From positions 1 through 64,000 of the forward strand of contig JALIZF010001403.1 in the NCBI GenBank assembly GCA_029948255.1: 64,000 nucleotides of DNA. Reading direction: 5' to 3'. A model generated the notes under the pieces. The model saw nothing but the letters and a program-made list of their open reading frames with translations. It was not told where the DNA came from and made no database searches. The DNA is from Telmatactis stephensoni. Lineage: Eukaryota > Cnidaria > Anthozoa > Actiniaria > Isophelliidae. A program made the translations under genes and the position numbers. This document shows, in pieces, positions 20,792 through 34,932 of the stretch. Each line of letters starts with the position of its first letter. Position 1 is the first letter of the stretch.

Positions 20792-22668
20792 GGTTTCGCC
20801 TAGCTACAGGATCTTCGTCCAAGTCTACGCCGAGTACTTCGGCAGCATATGGTTTGTTGCTAATCTGATGAATTTACCAATTTTTTAAATATTTTCTGGG
20901 ATAGTTTCAAATATTAATGTCTCGTCATTTTTGTCCCTATAAATAGACCCTCCTGCCAAAACAAGGCCAACCAAAAGAAGACTGGTTTTATCCTCTGAGG
21001 GCGGAGTTGGGAGTTATGACACGAATAAAGGTGCTGATGGCGATGTCGGCGATGTTGACCTCAATATAATGACAATGGTGGTGAGGATAACGACGATGAG
21101 GGCGACAGTGATGTGAATGATGGTGATGACATGAATAAAGGTGCTGATGGCGATGTCGGCGATGTTGGTGAGGATAACGGCGATGAGACAGACGATGACG
21201 AGGGCGACAATGATATATGCTACCGATCGTTTCTAAAACTACACACGGGTCACATACGAGTACATACGACTACATACGAGTACATACAAGTAACATACGG
21301 GTGCATACGAATACATACGACTGACATGCAAGTAACATACGGGTAGAAAACACAGAAAATTTTTTAAAAAACATAAATCACAAGTAATAGATTATAGATT
21401 TGGGGGAGGTGGGGAGATAGAGAGGCGGAAAAGGTTGTAAGACATGTGTTAAGAATATAGTTGCGAACAAATGGTTTCACTTATTTGAGTGTAAATTGCT
21501 ACACAATAAATGTTTGTGTGTTGGACGGTTATGTAACAAGGGTTGAAGAAAGATAATGTAAAACAAAATGAAAATTGGCAATAACTAGAAATAAATATAT
21601 AACAGAGTGTATAAATGAAGCGAAAAAGAAAAGGAAAATGGAAGGGGTTAAGTGTTGAGGGGGAGGGGAGGAAAGGGGGGTTAAAATGGAATGTAGCCGG
21701 GTAGGGTCTGGAGGGGAATATGTGTATTTAATATATGAGTAGAATAGCGTGGAAGGAAAGCAGTGTTGTGAATAGAGCGTAAAAAACATAAAACAACCGT
21801 ATAGTAAAATAGTACAATGTGAGTAAAATGATAATGGAAATATACTGGTGAATAACTTATAAATAAATCTTAGTGAGCTCAATTAGAAGAAAATGTGTGG
21901 TCGATCGTGTATCGTAACAAGGGGAACCGCCGGTACGTCGTCGAAACTGCTTGTGTACTACTCGTCAGGAGCAAGATACAAAGCAGCGGATGTAAAAGTG
22001 GTGTAATATGAGTTCATATAAACTCATAACTTTGAACTTGGTTGGGGTGCTGAACTGCATATGTCGCGGTTCGTCTAGGTCACCAGTGGGGTACCAAACT
22101 CTTCTATATAGTGTCGATCGTGATCGTGTTTTATCGTCCTTGTTGCTGTGAGCAACGACGATATTATCAAATATGCGAAATTCACTAGATTGCGATGTAA
22201 CGTAATTAATTCTATTACTTGTGATTTATGTGTTTTTAAAAAAAAAAATTTCTGTGTTTTCTACCCGTATGTACTTGTATGTCAGTCGTATGTAGTCGTA
22301 TGTATTCGTATGCACCCGTATGTTACTTGTATGTACTCGTATGTAGTCGTATGTACTCGTATGTTACTTGTATGTGACCCGTGTGTAGCTTTAGAAACGA
22401 TCATATGCTACCAATGTGGCGAAGCAGTTCCGCCACTGGCAGGGTTCATTGAAGGGGATATTTATGATTGGATACTTTGCGACCAATGCGAGAAATGGTA
22501 TCACGCGTAAGTCTGCTAAAAGATTTGTGCGTGCGTGTGTGTTTATAATTTTTTGTAATTGACTTATTTTCGATTTTTTTTCTTTACTTTAGGATCTGTG
22601 TCAAAGTAAATGCAAAAAAACTTTTTAAAAAAGAAATGGTTCTGTGGGAATTGTCCAAGACGTAAATG
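20792..22668 (+). pseudogene. PHD-finger gene 3' end, split by a MULE-like element
   Basis: Exon 20792-20851 (RLATGSSSKSTPSTSAAY) ends in phase 1 and joins exon 20947 (DPPAKTRPTKRRLVLSSEGG), then an acidic Asp/Glu/Gly tract with a frameshift near 21060. The exon breaks at 21224 within CY and resumes at 22403 as ICYQCGEAVPPLAGF, then DWILCDQCEKWYHA, donor at 22507, last exon 22593-22668 with ICVKV and, after a 1-base frameshift in an A run, WFCGNCPRRK and TGA. C-x2-C, C-x2-C, H-x2-C, C-x2-C form a C4HC3 PHD finger, a histone-tail-reading module. The Ser/Thr-rich linker plus C-terminal PHD is also seen in some domesticated transposases, so identity is open. Broken by the insertion and two frameshifts. 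Confidence 0.75.
21225..22402. mobile_element. MULE-like long-TIR element inserted in the PHD exon
   Basis: The target ATATGCTACC occurs at 21215-21224 and 22403-22412, a 10-bp direct duplication. Ends are GATCGTTTCTAAA and its inverse. The inverted repeats are about 165 bp (21225-21390 against 22205-22402) and consist largely of 10-bp minisatellite words of the type CATACGAGTA. The middle 800 bp has no coding potential I can see. Long inverted ends plus a 9-11 bp duplication point to the Mutator-like superfamily; the element is non-autonomous. Confidence 0.88.
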
Positions 22669-22870
22669 AGGAGGATCCCAAGGACGTCGCAGCGTTATTT
22701 TTAAAGGGGATTCTATTTAGATTCTATTCAGATTATATTCAGATTGTATTTAGATTATATTAAGATTATATATAAGGGAAATAAAACGTGTGCACGGAGA
22801 TAAAGAGCATGAGCGAAAGAACAACACAACAACAACAACATCAACACGTGGCATCGCTCGCTGATTATAG

Positions 22871-23422
22871 CGAGACTACCAGACTACCCGACTACCCTGC
22901 AGACTACCGGGACTACCGGACTACCCAGACTACCCAGACCGCTACCGGGACTACCCAGACTACCCAGACTACCGGGATTACCCAGACTACCCAGACTACC
23001 CAGACTACCGGGACTACCCAGACTACCCAGACTACCGGGACTACCCAGACTACCCAGACTACCGGGACTACCGGGACTACCCAGACTACCCAGACTACCC
23101 AGACTACCCAGACTACCCAGACTACCCAGACTACCCAGACTACCCAGACTACCCAGACTACCCAGACTACCCGGACTATACCCGGACTACCCAGACTACC
23201 CAGACTACCGGGACTACCCAGACTACCGGGACTACCGGGACTACCGGGATTACCGGGACTACCCAGACTACCCTAGTCTGGGTAGTCTGGGTAGTCTGGG
23301 TAGTCTGGGTAGTCTGGGTAGTCCGGGTAGTCTGGGTAGTCTGGGTAGTCTGGGTAGTCTGGGTAGTCTGGGTAGTCTGGGTAGTCTGGGTAGTCTGGGT
23401 AGTCTGGGTAGTCTGGGTAGTC
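22871..23422. repeat. (GACTACCCA)n minisatellite, block 1, with inversion
   Basis: 9-bp unit GACTACCCA mixed with the variant GACTACCGG on the plus strand to about 23273, then the same unit inverted (TGGGTAGTC) to 23422. Abuts the 3' end of a LINE on its right. Confidence 0.97.
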
Positions 23423-23629
23423 GAGATGAGAGATGAGATCAACTTTATTTAAAGACGCTAACCTATTCAACATAAATATATATATTGATTTCCAATAGGG
23501 GCGTCTAAAATCGTAAAAATGTTAAATATACAATAATATAAATACTAATAAATATGCTAGATTAATTTCAAACTATAAAATTTTCTAAAAATACATAACT
23601 ATATAACTAGATATTAATATTGATTTAGT

Positions 23630-24463
23630 TTAGGGCCATGGGACACTGGCTAGTTTGTTGGTGAAAGAGGATAGTGAATCGCAATTTCTTAATTCATTAG
23701 GTAGAGAGTTCCACCGCTTGGCACCACTATAGCTAATGCTTTTCTTCAAGAAGTCTGTCTTTGGAAGAGGAAGAGCAACCTTTTTTGATGTATTTCGTAG
23801 ACTGTAAGTACAAGTGGTTGCATTCGATTCCTTGAAAATAGCAGACAATCTTGTTGGAGCCAAGCCGTGAAGAACTTTAAACATAAATTTAGCTTTAATT
23901 TGAGCCCTGCGTTCGGCTAGTGTGACCCAACCGAGGGCATTCAATGCTTTCTCCGATTCACCAGACTCATTCTTATAACGCATTATGACCCTAGCGCACC
24001 TATTTTGCAACTTTTGTAGACGTAGAGATAGACCAGTTCCCAACGAGTCCCAGACCTCGCAACAGTAATCAAAGTGGGGCTGAACTAATGCGTTGTATAC
24101 CGAGACAAGAGTGTCTCTATTAACATGATCTCTAAGCCTTTTGATTGCACTAATACCTGATGAAATCTTTTTTGCTATCTCGTTAATGTGTGATTGCCAA
24201 GTCAGAGAACACCAAGAGTTTTGCAATCATGAACTCTGTTGATGTGATTATTTCCTATTATAACATTTGGTTCGATTGTCAAACTATTAATCTTGTTTCT
24301 TGATGCAATGAAGGTATATTCTGTTTTTGCTATGTTTAGGCTGAGTTTGTTTGCTGCCAGCCATTTTCTTACATTATCCAGATCGTAGTTCAGTCCCACT
24401 TCGATTTCAGTGAGAGAGGTTCCGACGGCCGTAAGGCTTGTGTCATCAGCAAATAATCTTGGC
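23630..24463 (-). pseudogene. CR1-like LINE ORF2, C-terminal half
   Basis: Reads PRLFADDTSLTAVG at the inner edge (the catalytic ADD), WLAANKLSLNIAKTEY, then a frameshift of about ten bases near 24210, then LTWQSHINEIAKKISSGISA, YCCEVWDSLGTGLSLRLQKL and SGAKRWNSLPNELRN, all typical of the thumb and C-terminus of CR1/Jockey RTs. It ends VPWP at 23630. Confidence 0.88.
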
Positions 24464-24876
24464 GAAGTAAATCTTAAACAATATTTATCTATTTATGCTG
24501 CTTCTCCACCAGAACTTACAGTTGTACATAATTTCTTAAGACGCTGTTTTAAGCGTAAGTATATATCTTATCATATTGATATACAAGATTTAGTTGATAA
24601 GACTGATCATACTATTTATAAAAAAGTAAGTAATAAGCCTAGCCATCCTCTATTTCAATTTTTACCTAAGACAAAGCAGTCATCTTACTATCTTAGAAAT
24701 AAGAATAGTCTCTTGCCAAGAGTTAATACAGAAAGATTTAAGAATAGTTTTATAAATAGATTATATTTTAAACATAGATTAGCTATTTAATATATTTTAT
24801 TTTTATTTACATTATATATTTTTTTATGTTTCTTGTATGTATGTATGTATTGATATGTATTTTTATCAATATGAAA
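24464..24876 (+). mobile_element. LINE 3' end (plus strand) inserted in the CR1-like LINE
   Basis: Open to 24790 and ending HPLFQFLPKTKQSSYYLRN, LLPRVNTERFKNSFINRLYF, KHRLAI, the usual C-terminal tail of a LINE ORF2, followed by a short 3' UTR with aaataaagaca and then a TTA tail. It is strongly 5'-truncated, as expected for target-primed insertion. Confidence 0.8.
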
Positions 24877-24990
<114 letters not shown>

Positions 24991-25089
24991 GAAAATGAAA
25001 TTCATTCACAGCTTTAGGTGTATGCTGGTATTTTAGGCATCGGACAGTAACAAACTGTCAAAGACTACCTAAATTCTTCTTTCCTTTCC

Positions 25090-26222
25090 TTACTGTATTT
25101 CAAGTACCTTCCTTAAAATTCTGGCTGTGCCTAACAGAGCAGTTCTTTGAATAAGCTCTATGGGTGTATTCACTTCCACTGCTTTGAGATATTTTTGTAG
25201 CCGTTTTGGCACAGTTCCAAGAGCACCCATTACCACTGGTATAACCTCTGTCTTCATTTCCCACATCTTTCGGAGTTCTCTTGCTAAGTCCTGGTATTTT
25301 AAAATCTTCTCGTCTTCTTTTGCTTTAACACCTGAATCCTCAGGGACTGCTACATCAATTATCTTACACATCTTGGTCTCCTTATCGATTATACCACCAA
25401 ATCTGGTCGTCTAGCTTCAATTTCATTATCTGTGCGTATACTAAAGTCCCAAAGAATTTTAAACTTTTCGTTTTCCATTTGGCTTTCTGGTGTATGTTCA
25501 TACCACTTTTCTTTTCGGTCAAATCCACATCTTCCTAGTAGATCCCAATGAATTGCTTTGGCAACGTTATCGTGTCTCCTTTTATACTCTTTCTGTGCAA
25601 GTTTAGGACAACCACTAACTATATGACTAGTTGTTTCATCAGCTCCATAGCACAGTCTGCATTTAGAGTTTGATTGGGTCCTGTCAATTTTGGTTTTGAT
25701 ATAATTTGTTCGTATAGCCTGGTCTTGTGCAGCAATAATCAGTGATTCAGTTTCTCTCTTGAGTTTACCTTTCTTCAACCATATCCATGTACTTTCATTA
25801 CTCTGTTCTTCATTTTGTCTGACAAATTGTCCATGAAGGGGTTTGTCTTTCCACTCTTGTAACTTTTCGCTCTTTTTCCTTTTCTTAAAGTTTCGAGGTG
25901 TTTCTAGTTCCACTGGTTTATCTTCCCTAACTGCTTTAATGAGCATCTCTTCACTGGAATGCACATAGTTATGCAGAGTCAGCTTTGCTTGGGTGACACA
26001 ATCCTCAACTGATATGAGGCCTCTTCCTCCCTCATTCCTTTTTATGTAAAGGCGCACAACACTGTCTTTAGGATGAAACCCTCCATGTATTGTCAGCAAT
26101 TTTCTTGTTTTCCTGTCTAGTTCTCTGAGATCTTGTTTCTTCCAATCAATGATGCCTCCTGCATATCGGAGCAGTGCCACTGCCCATGTGTTAATAGCTC
26201 GCCGGTATGAGGTTACCACCAT
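25090..26222 (-). pseudogene. R4-like LINE C-terminus: zinc knuckle and restriction-like endonuclease
   Basis: RRAINTWAVALLRYAGGIID opens the thumb. KCRLCYGADETTSHIVSGC gives a C-x2-C-x8-H-x4-C knuckle. RRPDLVV followed, after a frameshift near 25380, by CKIIDVAVPEDSGVKAKEDE gives the PD...D core of a restriction-like endonuclease. Further on are KYQDLARELRKMW and GALGTVPKRLQKYL. This nuclease cuts the target for reverse transcription in R2/R4-type LINEs. Confidence 0.88.
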
Positions 26223-27335
26223 TTAGTTTAGATCTGGCTACTTTTCTAACTCTTCTTATATATTCTTTGGTGATCTTTTGTTTCATTTCATCATGCAAAA
26301 CATCATCTGCTTCTAATATTCCGAGATATTTGTATCCCTCACAGTCTTTAATGGATTTGATCTTTTGATCATCAGGGAGATCAATCCCCTCAGTTTGTAT
26401 AATTTTCCCTCTTTTTAATACCACCATTGCACATTTCTCTATGCCAAACTCCATTCCTATATCTGCACTAATAATTCTCACAGACTGAACGAGGGAATCT
26501 AATTGATCTCTATTCTTGGCATAGATTTTAATGTCATCCATAAACAGAAGATGGTTGATTTTGGTCTTGTTTGTGTATATGTATCCTAGTTGATTCTTTC
26601 TAAATACAAGAGTAAGAGGAATCATAGATATTACAAATAGTAATGGAGACAGTGAGTCACCCTGGAAAATACCTCTTCTGATCTTAACTTCCCCTAAGAC
26701 TACCCCTTTTGATGTTAGTTCAGTCTTCCAAGTTCTCATTGTATTTGTAAGAAAATCCCTGGTATTCTTAGCAATACCAAACAACTGCAAACACTCGCTT
26801 ATCCACGAATGGGGGATCATATCATATGCTTTCTTGAAGTCTATCCAGCACATCGCTAAGTCCTTTTTCCGACATCTACTTTCTCTGAGAGTCATTTTGT
26901 CAATAAACAGTTGGTCTGCTGTTCCTTGGCAACCTTTTCTACAACCCTTTTGTTCTTCCGGAAGTAATCCTTCGGCTTCCAAGAACCTATATATATCTTT
27001 TGAAATCATCCCTGTTAATGTTTTCCACATAAGTGGATCGGAAGACACGTTATAGGTCTATAGTTGCCTGGCACGGTTCCTTTTGATGGATCTTTCATAA
27101 TTAAAACAGTTCTTCCTTTTGTCATCCATTGGGGAACAAAACCTTCATCTATACATTGCTGCAACTGGCTGGCAATTCTTTGATGTAAGGTTGTAAAATT
27201 CTTGAGCCAGAACCCCTGTACTAAGTCATGACCCGGAGCTTTCCAATTTGGAACTCTCTTCAGATAGTTTTTGACACTTTCTTCGTTTATTGAAATATTC
27301 TTTTGTTTGTTTCCCTTTTCAGTTTCTGGAGCCAC
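26191..27335 (-). pseudogene. R4-like LINE reverse transcriptase, frameshifted
   Basis: Two overlapping pieces. 27335-27015 has VPNWKAPGHDLVQGFWLKNF and GNYRPITCLP; 27048-26191 has EQKGCRKGCQGTADQLFIDK, WIDFKKAYDMIPHSWI, GIFQGDSLSPLLFVISMIPL and the catalytic box LLFMDDIKIYA. The box reads MDD where most LINEs have YADD, a variant known in this superclade. Confidence 0.85.
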
Positions 27336-27691
27336 TCAGCATCCCTTCTGTGTTCAGTCTCCTGTTCCCATAAATCTCCCCAAAACTTTCTGGTTTCTTC
27401 AGGATCAAGGTACTCCTCAGATACATTTTCACCACCGTCTATTTCCTGATAAAATTTACGTTGGTCAGTTTCAAATAGTTTATTTTCCACAAACTGCCTA
27501 TTCCTATTAACATAACGCTGTATCTTAGTAGATTTCGCTTTGACCCTTTGTTTGAGGTCTTCAAAGACATATTTCAATCCTTTTTCGGATAGCTTATATT
27601 TCTTTAATTTTCTAATCGCACTCTGTGACATTCTTTCACTTTTTTCCCTTGCCAAATTGATTGTATTCTACTCAAATCTCGCCTAAGATCC

Positions 27692-28549
27692 TTAAGCTGG
27701 ATTTCGAGCCTTCGTTTCCATCTCGGTTCTCCTTAATTTAGGTTTCCCTTTCTTTTTCTTTTTCAAACCAAGCTTTTCTGTTACAACAACAGCTCCAGCA
27801 TAAATTAATTCATTTGTACATGTGATGTCATTAGTGATAATTTTCCCCAATATTTGATTAATTTCATTAACCTCAGCCATCACCTGCTTCGTATTGATAT
27901 ATTTAGTCATTGGGATTCTTTGCCGTTCCTGACTTTCCATGATTGCCAAAATTCTGTTCGCAACTTCTCTCTCTGGGCCAGAAAGAGTTTCAGACAGAGT
28001 TACTGACTTTTCAAGTGGGGTACTACTACGAATTTCCTCATTTTGCACTTCCGGTACATTAATATGAGATTCAATTTGTTCTCCTTCTCGCTGGGCCATC
28101 TCTTCCTCGTGCCCCATTTGACCGGTCTCTAACTTTCTCTTGATCTCTTCCAGTTCAATCTCACTTAACCAGCCTTTCAGTTTAATCTGGCGGATTTGAT
28201 CAGCTAATCTTTGTTCTGTTGTGTTAATCGTTCCTTCACTCTTCCAGATTTCAAACATTCTCTTTCTATACCCTCTAATATTTGGTTTGCTTTTAAAGTA
28301 GCACTCAATGGCTTTTCTATTATCCTCTATGCCCCATACCATCCTTTTTGTCACGTTTCTTGGTGCAGTAACTTGATGACGACCGAGGTCTGCCTGCAAT
28401 CTCACAGAACAACTGCCGGACGAGGAGCCCTCTTGTATAGAAGACAGGGATCCATTAACGTTGTTATCTTCTAAAGTTTTGTTTGCCATTTTTTCATCAC
28501 ACATGTGAGTTGTTCCCATTAGTCGCCTTTTACGACACGCAGAGAACAT
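27692..28549 (-). pseudogene. R4-like LINE, N-terminal region
   Basis: 285 codons. Recognisable parts are RMVWGIEDNRKAIECYF, RGYRKRMFEIWK and ADQIRQIKLKGWLSEIELEE, a basic helical segment resembling the DNA-binding N-terminus of this LINE group in cnidarians, then an acidic linker and a KKKKKGKPKLRR basic patch. A frameshift near 27680 separates it from the next piece (27655-27287, YKLSEKGLKYVFEDLKQRV, RKFYQEIDG). Confidence 0.7.
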
Positions 28550-28587
28550 TGCGTTGGCGGAGTTCTAAACCCCCCAATCCACAGGGG

Positions 28588-30686
<2,099 letters not shown>

Positions 30687-30772
30687 AGTTTCAGCAGTCC
30701 CAGACGCTAATTCCTAATGTATAGTACAATGCGCAATAAAATTTTTAGCTAAAGAACTACATCCATCCCTGT

Positions 30773-32371
30773 TTAAGTGTAGCCCTCCTTGGTTAAGATC
30801 ATGTGAGTAATGTTACTATGCCTTATAATCTTCCAACTGCGGTTTTGTTTGCAAAATCGAGCAACGATCTTATTTACTTCTTTACCTTTTGCATCAAGAC
30901 TCGAGTCGTCTTCTCTTGTAATAATTTCTGAGATGGCAATTTCAGTGCAAGGATTCCTTGAATAAATTTGTTGGGCTAAATCAACAATTCCTTCGGCTAC
31001 TGTACGGGCGTTATCTTGTCTTAAATCATTAGTACCTACATGGAGGATGACTTCATCAGGATTAAACTCTTCTAGTGTTGGAATGACATAGTGTTTCATG
31101 TCTTTAACCTTTGCTCCGGAAAAGGATTTAGCATAGATTTTTCCTCCTGCACTCCGTGAAAGACGTTTCCCTTGTATATACTTTAACATAGAATCACCCA
31201 GGATCGCTGTTACCCGATCATCTTGTGATTTTCCTGCTCGTTCATTGACTGCAACAGATGGGTTCAAGCTACGATCAGATGAAGCCACTGTCGAACCATC
31301 ATTAAGGTCATTTAAATTACGGTTCTCTTTAGTCTTCCCTGTTTTTTTCTTCTTTTTCTTCTTTTTTGACGTACTTGCTCCGGTAGACTGATTTCCGTTG
31401 TCATTTGGTTGACTACTGTTATTATTATTCGGTCCTTTGTTGCTAACTGACTGATTCTCGCTTGACTTGTCAACGTTTGGCATCTCATTGTTTCCACTTT
31501 CATTGTCTACTGATAATAGGTTTAGATGAGAGGCAGTAGAAGGAATGCTTTTTGCAATCACTTTGAGTGCATTAATGAGACTTCTATTCTCTTCTTTGAG
31601 CAATTTCACCTCAATAGCATAATGAAGAGATTGATCTTTCAAAGCTTGAATTTGAAAGTTTTGCTCAAACCATAGTTAATAGAGGGGAATGGTTAGGAAG
31701 CCTTTTGTTACATTTCTTTGTTCTAGTCTGGATGTTGAACTGGTCTTGACCGTGCACAAAGTTTGTTTAAATTCATTAGAAAATGGCTATATGAATGAAC
31801 CGAAATGTTGTCTATTGGATTATTTATTGAAATATTCTAATATAATTAATTTTGAACTAGAATACATCGAACAAGCAGCGGAAAAGAAACATTTGGGTTC
31901 AGTTGCTCAACCATGGCAATTAAGGCGAAACAATGAAAAAATAAAAGATTTGTGCACGGTCACGGTTGAAAAAAATGAACAAAGACATATAACAAAAGGC
32001 TTCCTAACCAGTCCCCTCTATTAACTATGCTCAAACGTAGCTTTAAGATTCATAATTTCTTTACGAAGCCCTTCAACATCTTTTGCTAGTGAGGAGCAGT
32101 TTGAGCAAAAACAGTCAGCAGTAGGGGCAGTAGGTGTTGATACTTCGTGAAACCTGCTTTCATCTGCCAATGATGGTTCATTCACTTTATCTCCTGAAAC
32201 ATCTCTACCATTTGCTAGGGTGTTTAATGCCTTCTGTAGGCGCTCAACTAGCACAGCTTTCACTCCAGATTTATCTAAGCCTCTTCTTTCAAACTCTCTC
32301 TGCAAATCCACAACTTTAAAGTCCGTAATTTTAACTCCGTTCAAAAATTGAATCTCCGCCATGTCAGACAT
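30773..32371 (-). pseudogene. CR1-like LINE ORF1: SAP domain, coiled coil, SGNH-type domain
   Basis: Starts MSDMAEIQF at 32371. Residues about 11-50 form a SAP-type DNA-binding helix pair (ITDFKVVDLQREFERRGLDK). A short Cys motif (CFCSNCSS) and a coiled coil follow. The frame is broken by a MITE at 31671-32028. It resumes near 31660 as LKDQSLHYAIEVKLLKEENR, an Asn/Ser/Lys-rich linker, then an SGNH/GDSL-like domain: AILGDSM (nucleophile block) and VILHVGTNDLR (Gly and Asn blocks), as in ORF1p esterase domains of CR1-group LINEs. Ends GYT at 30773. Apart from the MITE the frame is open. Confidence 0.82.
31671..32028. mobile_element. MITE in LINE ORF1 with 8-bp target duplication
   Basis: The direct repeat GCTCAAAC flanks it (31663-31670 and 32029-32036). 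Ends are CATAGTTAATAGAGGGGA and its inverse, with inverted similarity for about 45 bp (GGTTAGGAAGCCTTTTGTT). Removing it and one repeat copy restores the LINE ORF1 frame. 8-bp duplications suggest a hAT-type mover; a 111-codon plus-strand open frame inside it shows no domain. Confidence 0.9.
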
Positions 32372-33326
32372 ACCAGGCTACCAGACTACCCAGACATACC
32401 AGACTACCAGACTACCCAGACTACCGGGACTACCCAGACTACCCAGACTACCCAGACTACCCAGACTACCCAGACTACCCAGACTACCCAGACTACCCAG
32501 ACTACCCAGACTACCCAGACTACCCAGACTACCCAGACTACCCAGACTACCCAGACTACCCAGACTACCTAGACTACCGGGACTACCCAGACTACCGGGA
32601 CTACCCAGACTACCGGGACTACCCAGACTACCCAGACTACCGGGACTACCCAGACTACCCAGACTACCCAGACTACCCAGACTACCCAGACTACCCAGAC
32701 TACCGGGACTACCCAGACTACCCAGACTACCGGGACTACCCAGACTACCGGGACTACCCAGACTACCGGGACTACCCAGACTACCCAGACTACCGGGACT
32801 ACCGGGACTACCCAGACTACCCAGACTACCCAGACTACCCAGACTACCCAGACTACCCAGACTACCCAGACTACCCAGACTACCCAGACTACCCAGACTA
32901 CCCAGACTACCTAAACTACCGGGACTACCCAGACTACCGGGACTACCCAGACTACCGGGACTACCCAGACTACCCAGACTACCGGGACTACCCAGACTAC
33001 CCAGACTACCCAGACTACCCAGACTACCGGGACTACCGGGACTACCCAGACTACCCAGACTACCGGGACTACCCAGACTACCGGGACTACCCAGACTACC
33101 GGGACTACCCAGACTACATAGACTACCGGGACTACCCAGACTACCCAGACTACCCAGACTACCCAGACTAGTCTGGGTAGTCTGGGTAGTCTGGGTAGTC
33201 TGGGTAGTCTGGGTAGTCTGGGTAGTCTGGGTAGTCTGGGTAGTCTGGGTAGTCTGGGTAGTCTGGGTAGTCCCGGTAGTCCCGGTAGTCTATGTAGTCT
33301 GGGTAGTCTGGGTAGTCTGGGTAGTC
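32372..33326. repeat. (GACTACCCA)n minisatellite, block 2, with inversion
   Basis: 9-bp units on the plus strand, with GACTACCGG variants scattered among them, to a sharp inversion at the palindrome AGACTAGTCT (33165-33174), then TGGGTAGTC units to 33326. The edge facing the LINE is decayed. Long Leu/Pro/Arg and Trp/Val open frames here are artefacts of the repeat. Confidence 0.97.
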
Positions 33327-33683
33327 TTGGAAACATCTCTAGTGCATGCATATTTCGCAACTGTTTAGCAATATATATAGCATATTTCCCAGAGACATTG
33401 TTACTCGCAACAATTTTTTTTGCAACACACAATAAAAAATTCATACTTCCGCGAATCATGAGTACGAGTCCTCCTACCTCCCAAACTAGGAGGGAAAAAA
33501 ATGAAGTCATTTGATGGCTCGGGCACACAATGCAACTTGCACATGCGCGCCAAACGTAGGTGTACATGGACTCATAGTGAAAATTATTTCTACGTTCACA
33601 TCAGCTCAGCCATCAAGTCACGGAACCTGTTTCTTCGTTTAGTGAGGGCATACGAATATATTTAAAAACCCCAAAACTTACCA

Positions 33684-33741
33684 AGAAGACTGACAAAGAT
33701 ATGTAACAGATGTCTCTGTCACATATCTTTGTCAGTCTTCT
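33684..33741. repeat. Hairpin with 21-bp stem
   Basis: AGAAGACTGACAAAGATATG at left is reverse-complemented at 33721-33741 with a 16-base loop. Function unknown. Confidence 0.85.
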
Positions 33742-34428
33742 GACAAAATCAACTCTTTACTGTATTATTTTTAAACACTTTCTCTTCTTTTTACGTATTT
33801 TAAACGAAACTCTGGTAGCCAGCCAAACAGCGCGCGCGTTCAGTATCTGTAATAATAAATGTTAATGTCAATGTCAAAGCTCCTGAAGTGCCATCCTTTT
33901 TGAAAGTATGCCTTCGATATCTCTTTTTGTGGTTACTGGCTTTATGCCAGTAACACACTATGCCATGGGCTTCATGCGTGCGTGCGTGCGTGCTTACGTG
34001 CGTAATTCGGAAATCTCCGAAATAGAGCCGAAGTGTCAAGCTGAAAGATATGCGAAGTTCGTGCGCCCATCCGAAGGTGTTTAAGTGGATTATTAATAAT
34101 CGAATATAGGCTTTGTGGTTATAAAATTTGTATATATATATTATATTATATATAATATATTTATATATTTCTTCATACCAAAATTGTTCAGTTTAGTTCA
34201 TAAATACATCTGTAAGGAAAACGTTTCAATTTTCGATAAACGTAGTATTAACGAAGCCATTCCGAATGAAATAGGAAACCCTAGGTTTAAACAATAGGTG
34301 CTCATTGCTCCGGCACGATGGCGCCGTTCGAAGATTGTTTAATATTCGATGCTATAAGCCATGTTGTGGTTTTCGTCAACGATTAGTTATAGTTGCTTGG
34401 GGTCAAAAATATAATATGACCTGCTCAT
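33742..34428. other. Gene-less stretch
   Basis: Contains a small GTGCGTGCGTGC run near 33975-33998 and AT-rich sequence near 34120-34170. No gene recognised. Confidence 0.3.
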
Positions 34429-34696
34429 GGGCGATAGGATAATAATCATCTGAAATTTTTTTTTCCCTGGGTTTATTTTTTCTTTTCCCTGGGTTCTTTT
34501 GTCAATGATTAAACCGCGTTTACTGGCGAGGCATCGGTTGGAGTTTTAAAGAAGTTACGGGCCTTGTAAAAGACTATTTGGCTTTCTAAAACGTTGGGAG
34601 GAATACAAAAAGACAAAATAACAGTAATTCAAGGTGATTTATAAATACTGTCTGTATATTTAAGTAAATTTTCAGATGATTATTATCCTATCGCCC
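34429..34696. mobile_element. MITE, GGGCGATAGGATAATAATCA ends
   Basis: Inverted repeats of about 30 bp (GGGCGATAGGATAATAATCA, then TCTGAAA) bound 268 bp without coding potential. No unambiguous target duplication. Confidence 0.8.
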
Positions 34697-34932
34697 GTGG
34701 AATAACGAAAGCAGTTATTCCGCCTCTTATCGAGTTACGAAGTTCCAAGAACTAGTACTCAGTCCTTCTCCATTTATCCTTGGAACACCAGGGAGGGGAG
34801 GGGTAATCCGTCCAATGTTTAATAAAGTGTTCATAACCCCTAATTTGAAATTTTGATAACTATTTCTTCATGAATGGCGTCTAGTTTTTGGGTTATAACC
34901 ATTTGAAATCGGAAAAGACTAATAAGGTGAGG

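Larger units (their letters stand above)
24991..28587 (-). mobile_element. R4/Dong/NeSL-like LINE inserted in a TTA repeat
   Basis: A minus-strand LINE of about 3.6 kb flanked on both sides by TTA repeats. The product has an N-terminal region (28549-27692), RT (about 27335-26191), then a Cys/His knuckle and a restriction-like endonuclease (26222-25090) downstream of the RT. That order marks the R2/R4/NeSL superclade rather than the APE-endonuclease LINEs around it. Dong of the R4 clade is known to insert in TAA repeats, which matches. At least five frameshifts separate the open pieces, so this copy is dead. Confidence 0.82.

Noticed and set aside
22871..23422. CRISPR-like regular repeats
   Set aside because: There are no spacers; units are contiguous 9-mers in a eukaryotic context.
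31689..32024. 111-codon open frame in the MITE
   Set aside because: No recognisable domain, and it spans both inverted ends of a short non-autonomous element.
32361..33567. Leu-Pro-Arg and Trp-Val repeat open frames, also at 22788-23473 and 38194-39216
   Set aside because: Translations of the 9-bp array in different frames, changing sense at the inversion point; no evidence of a gene.
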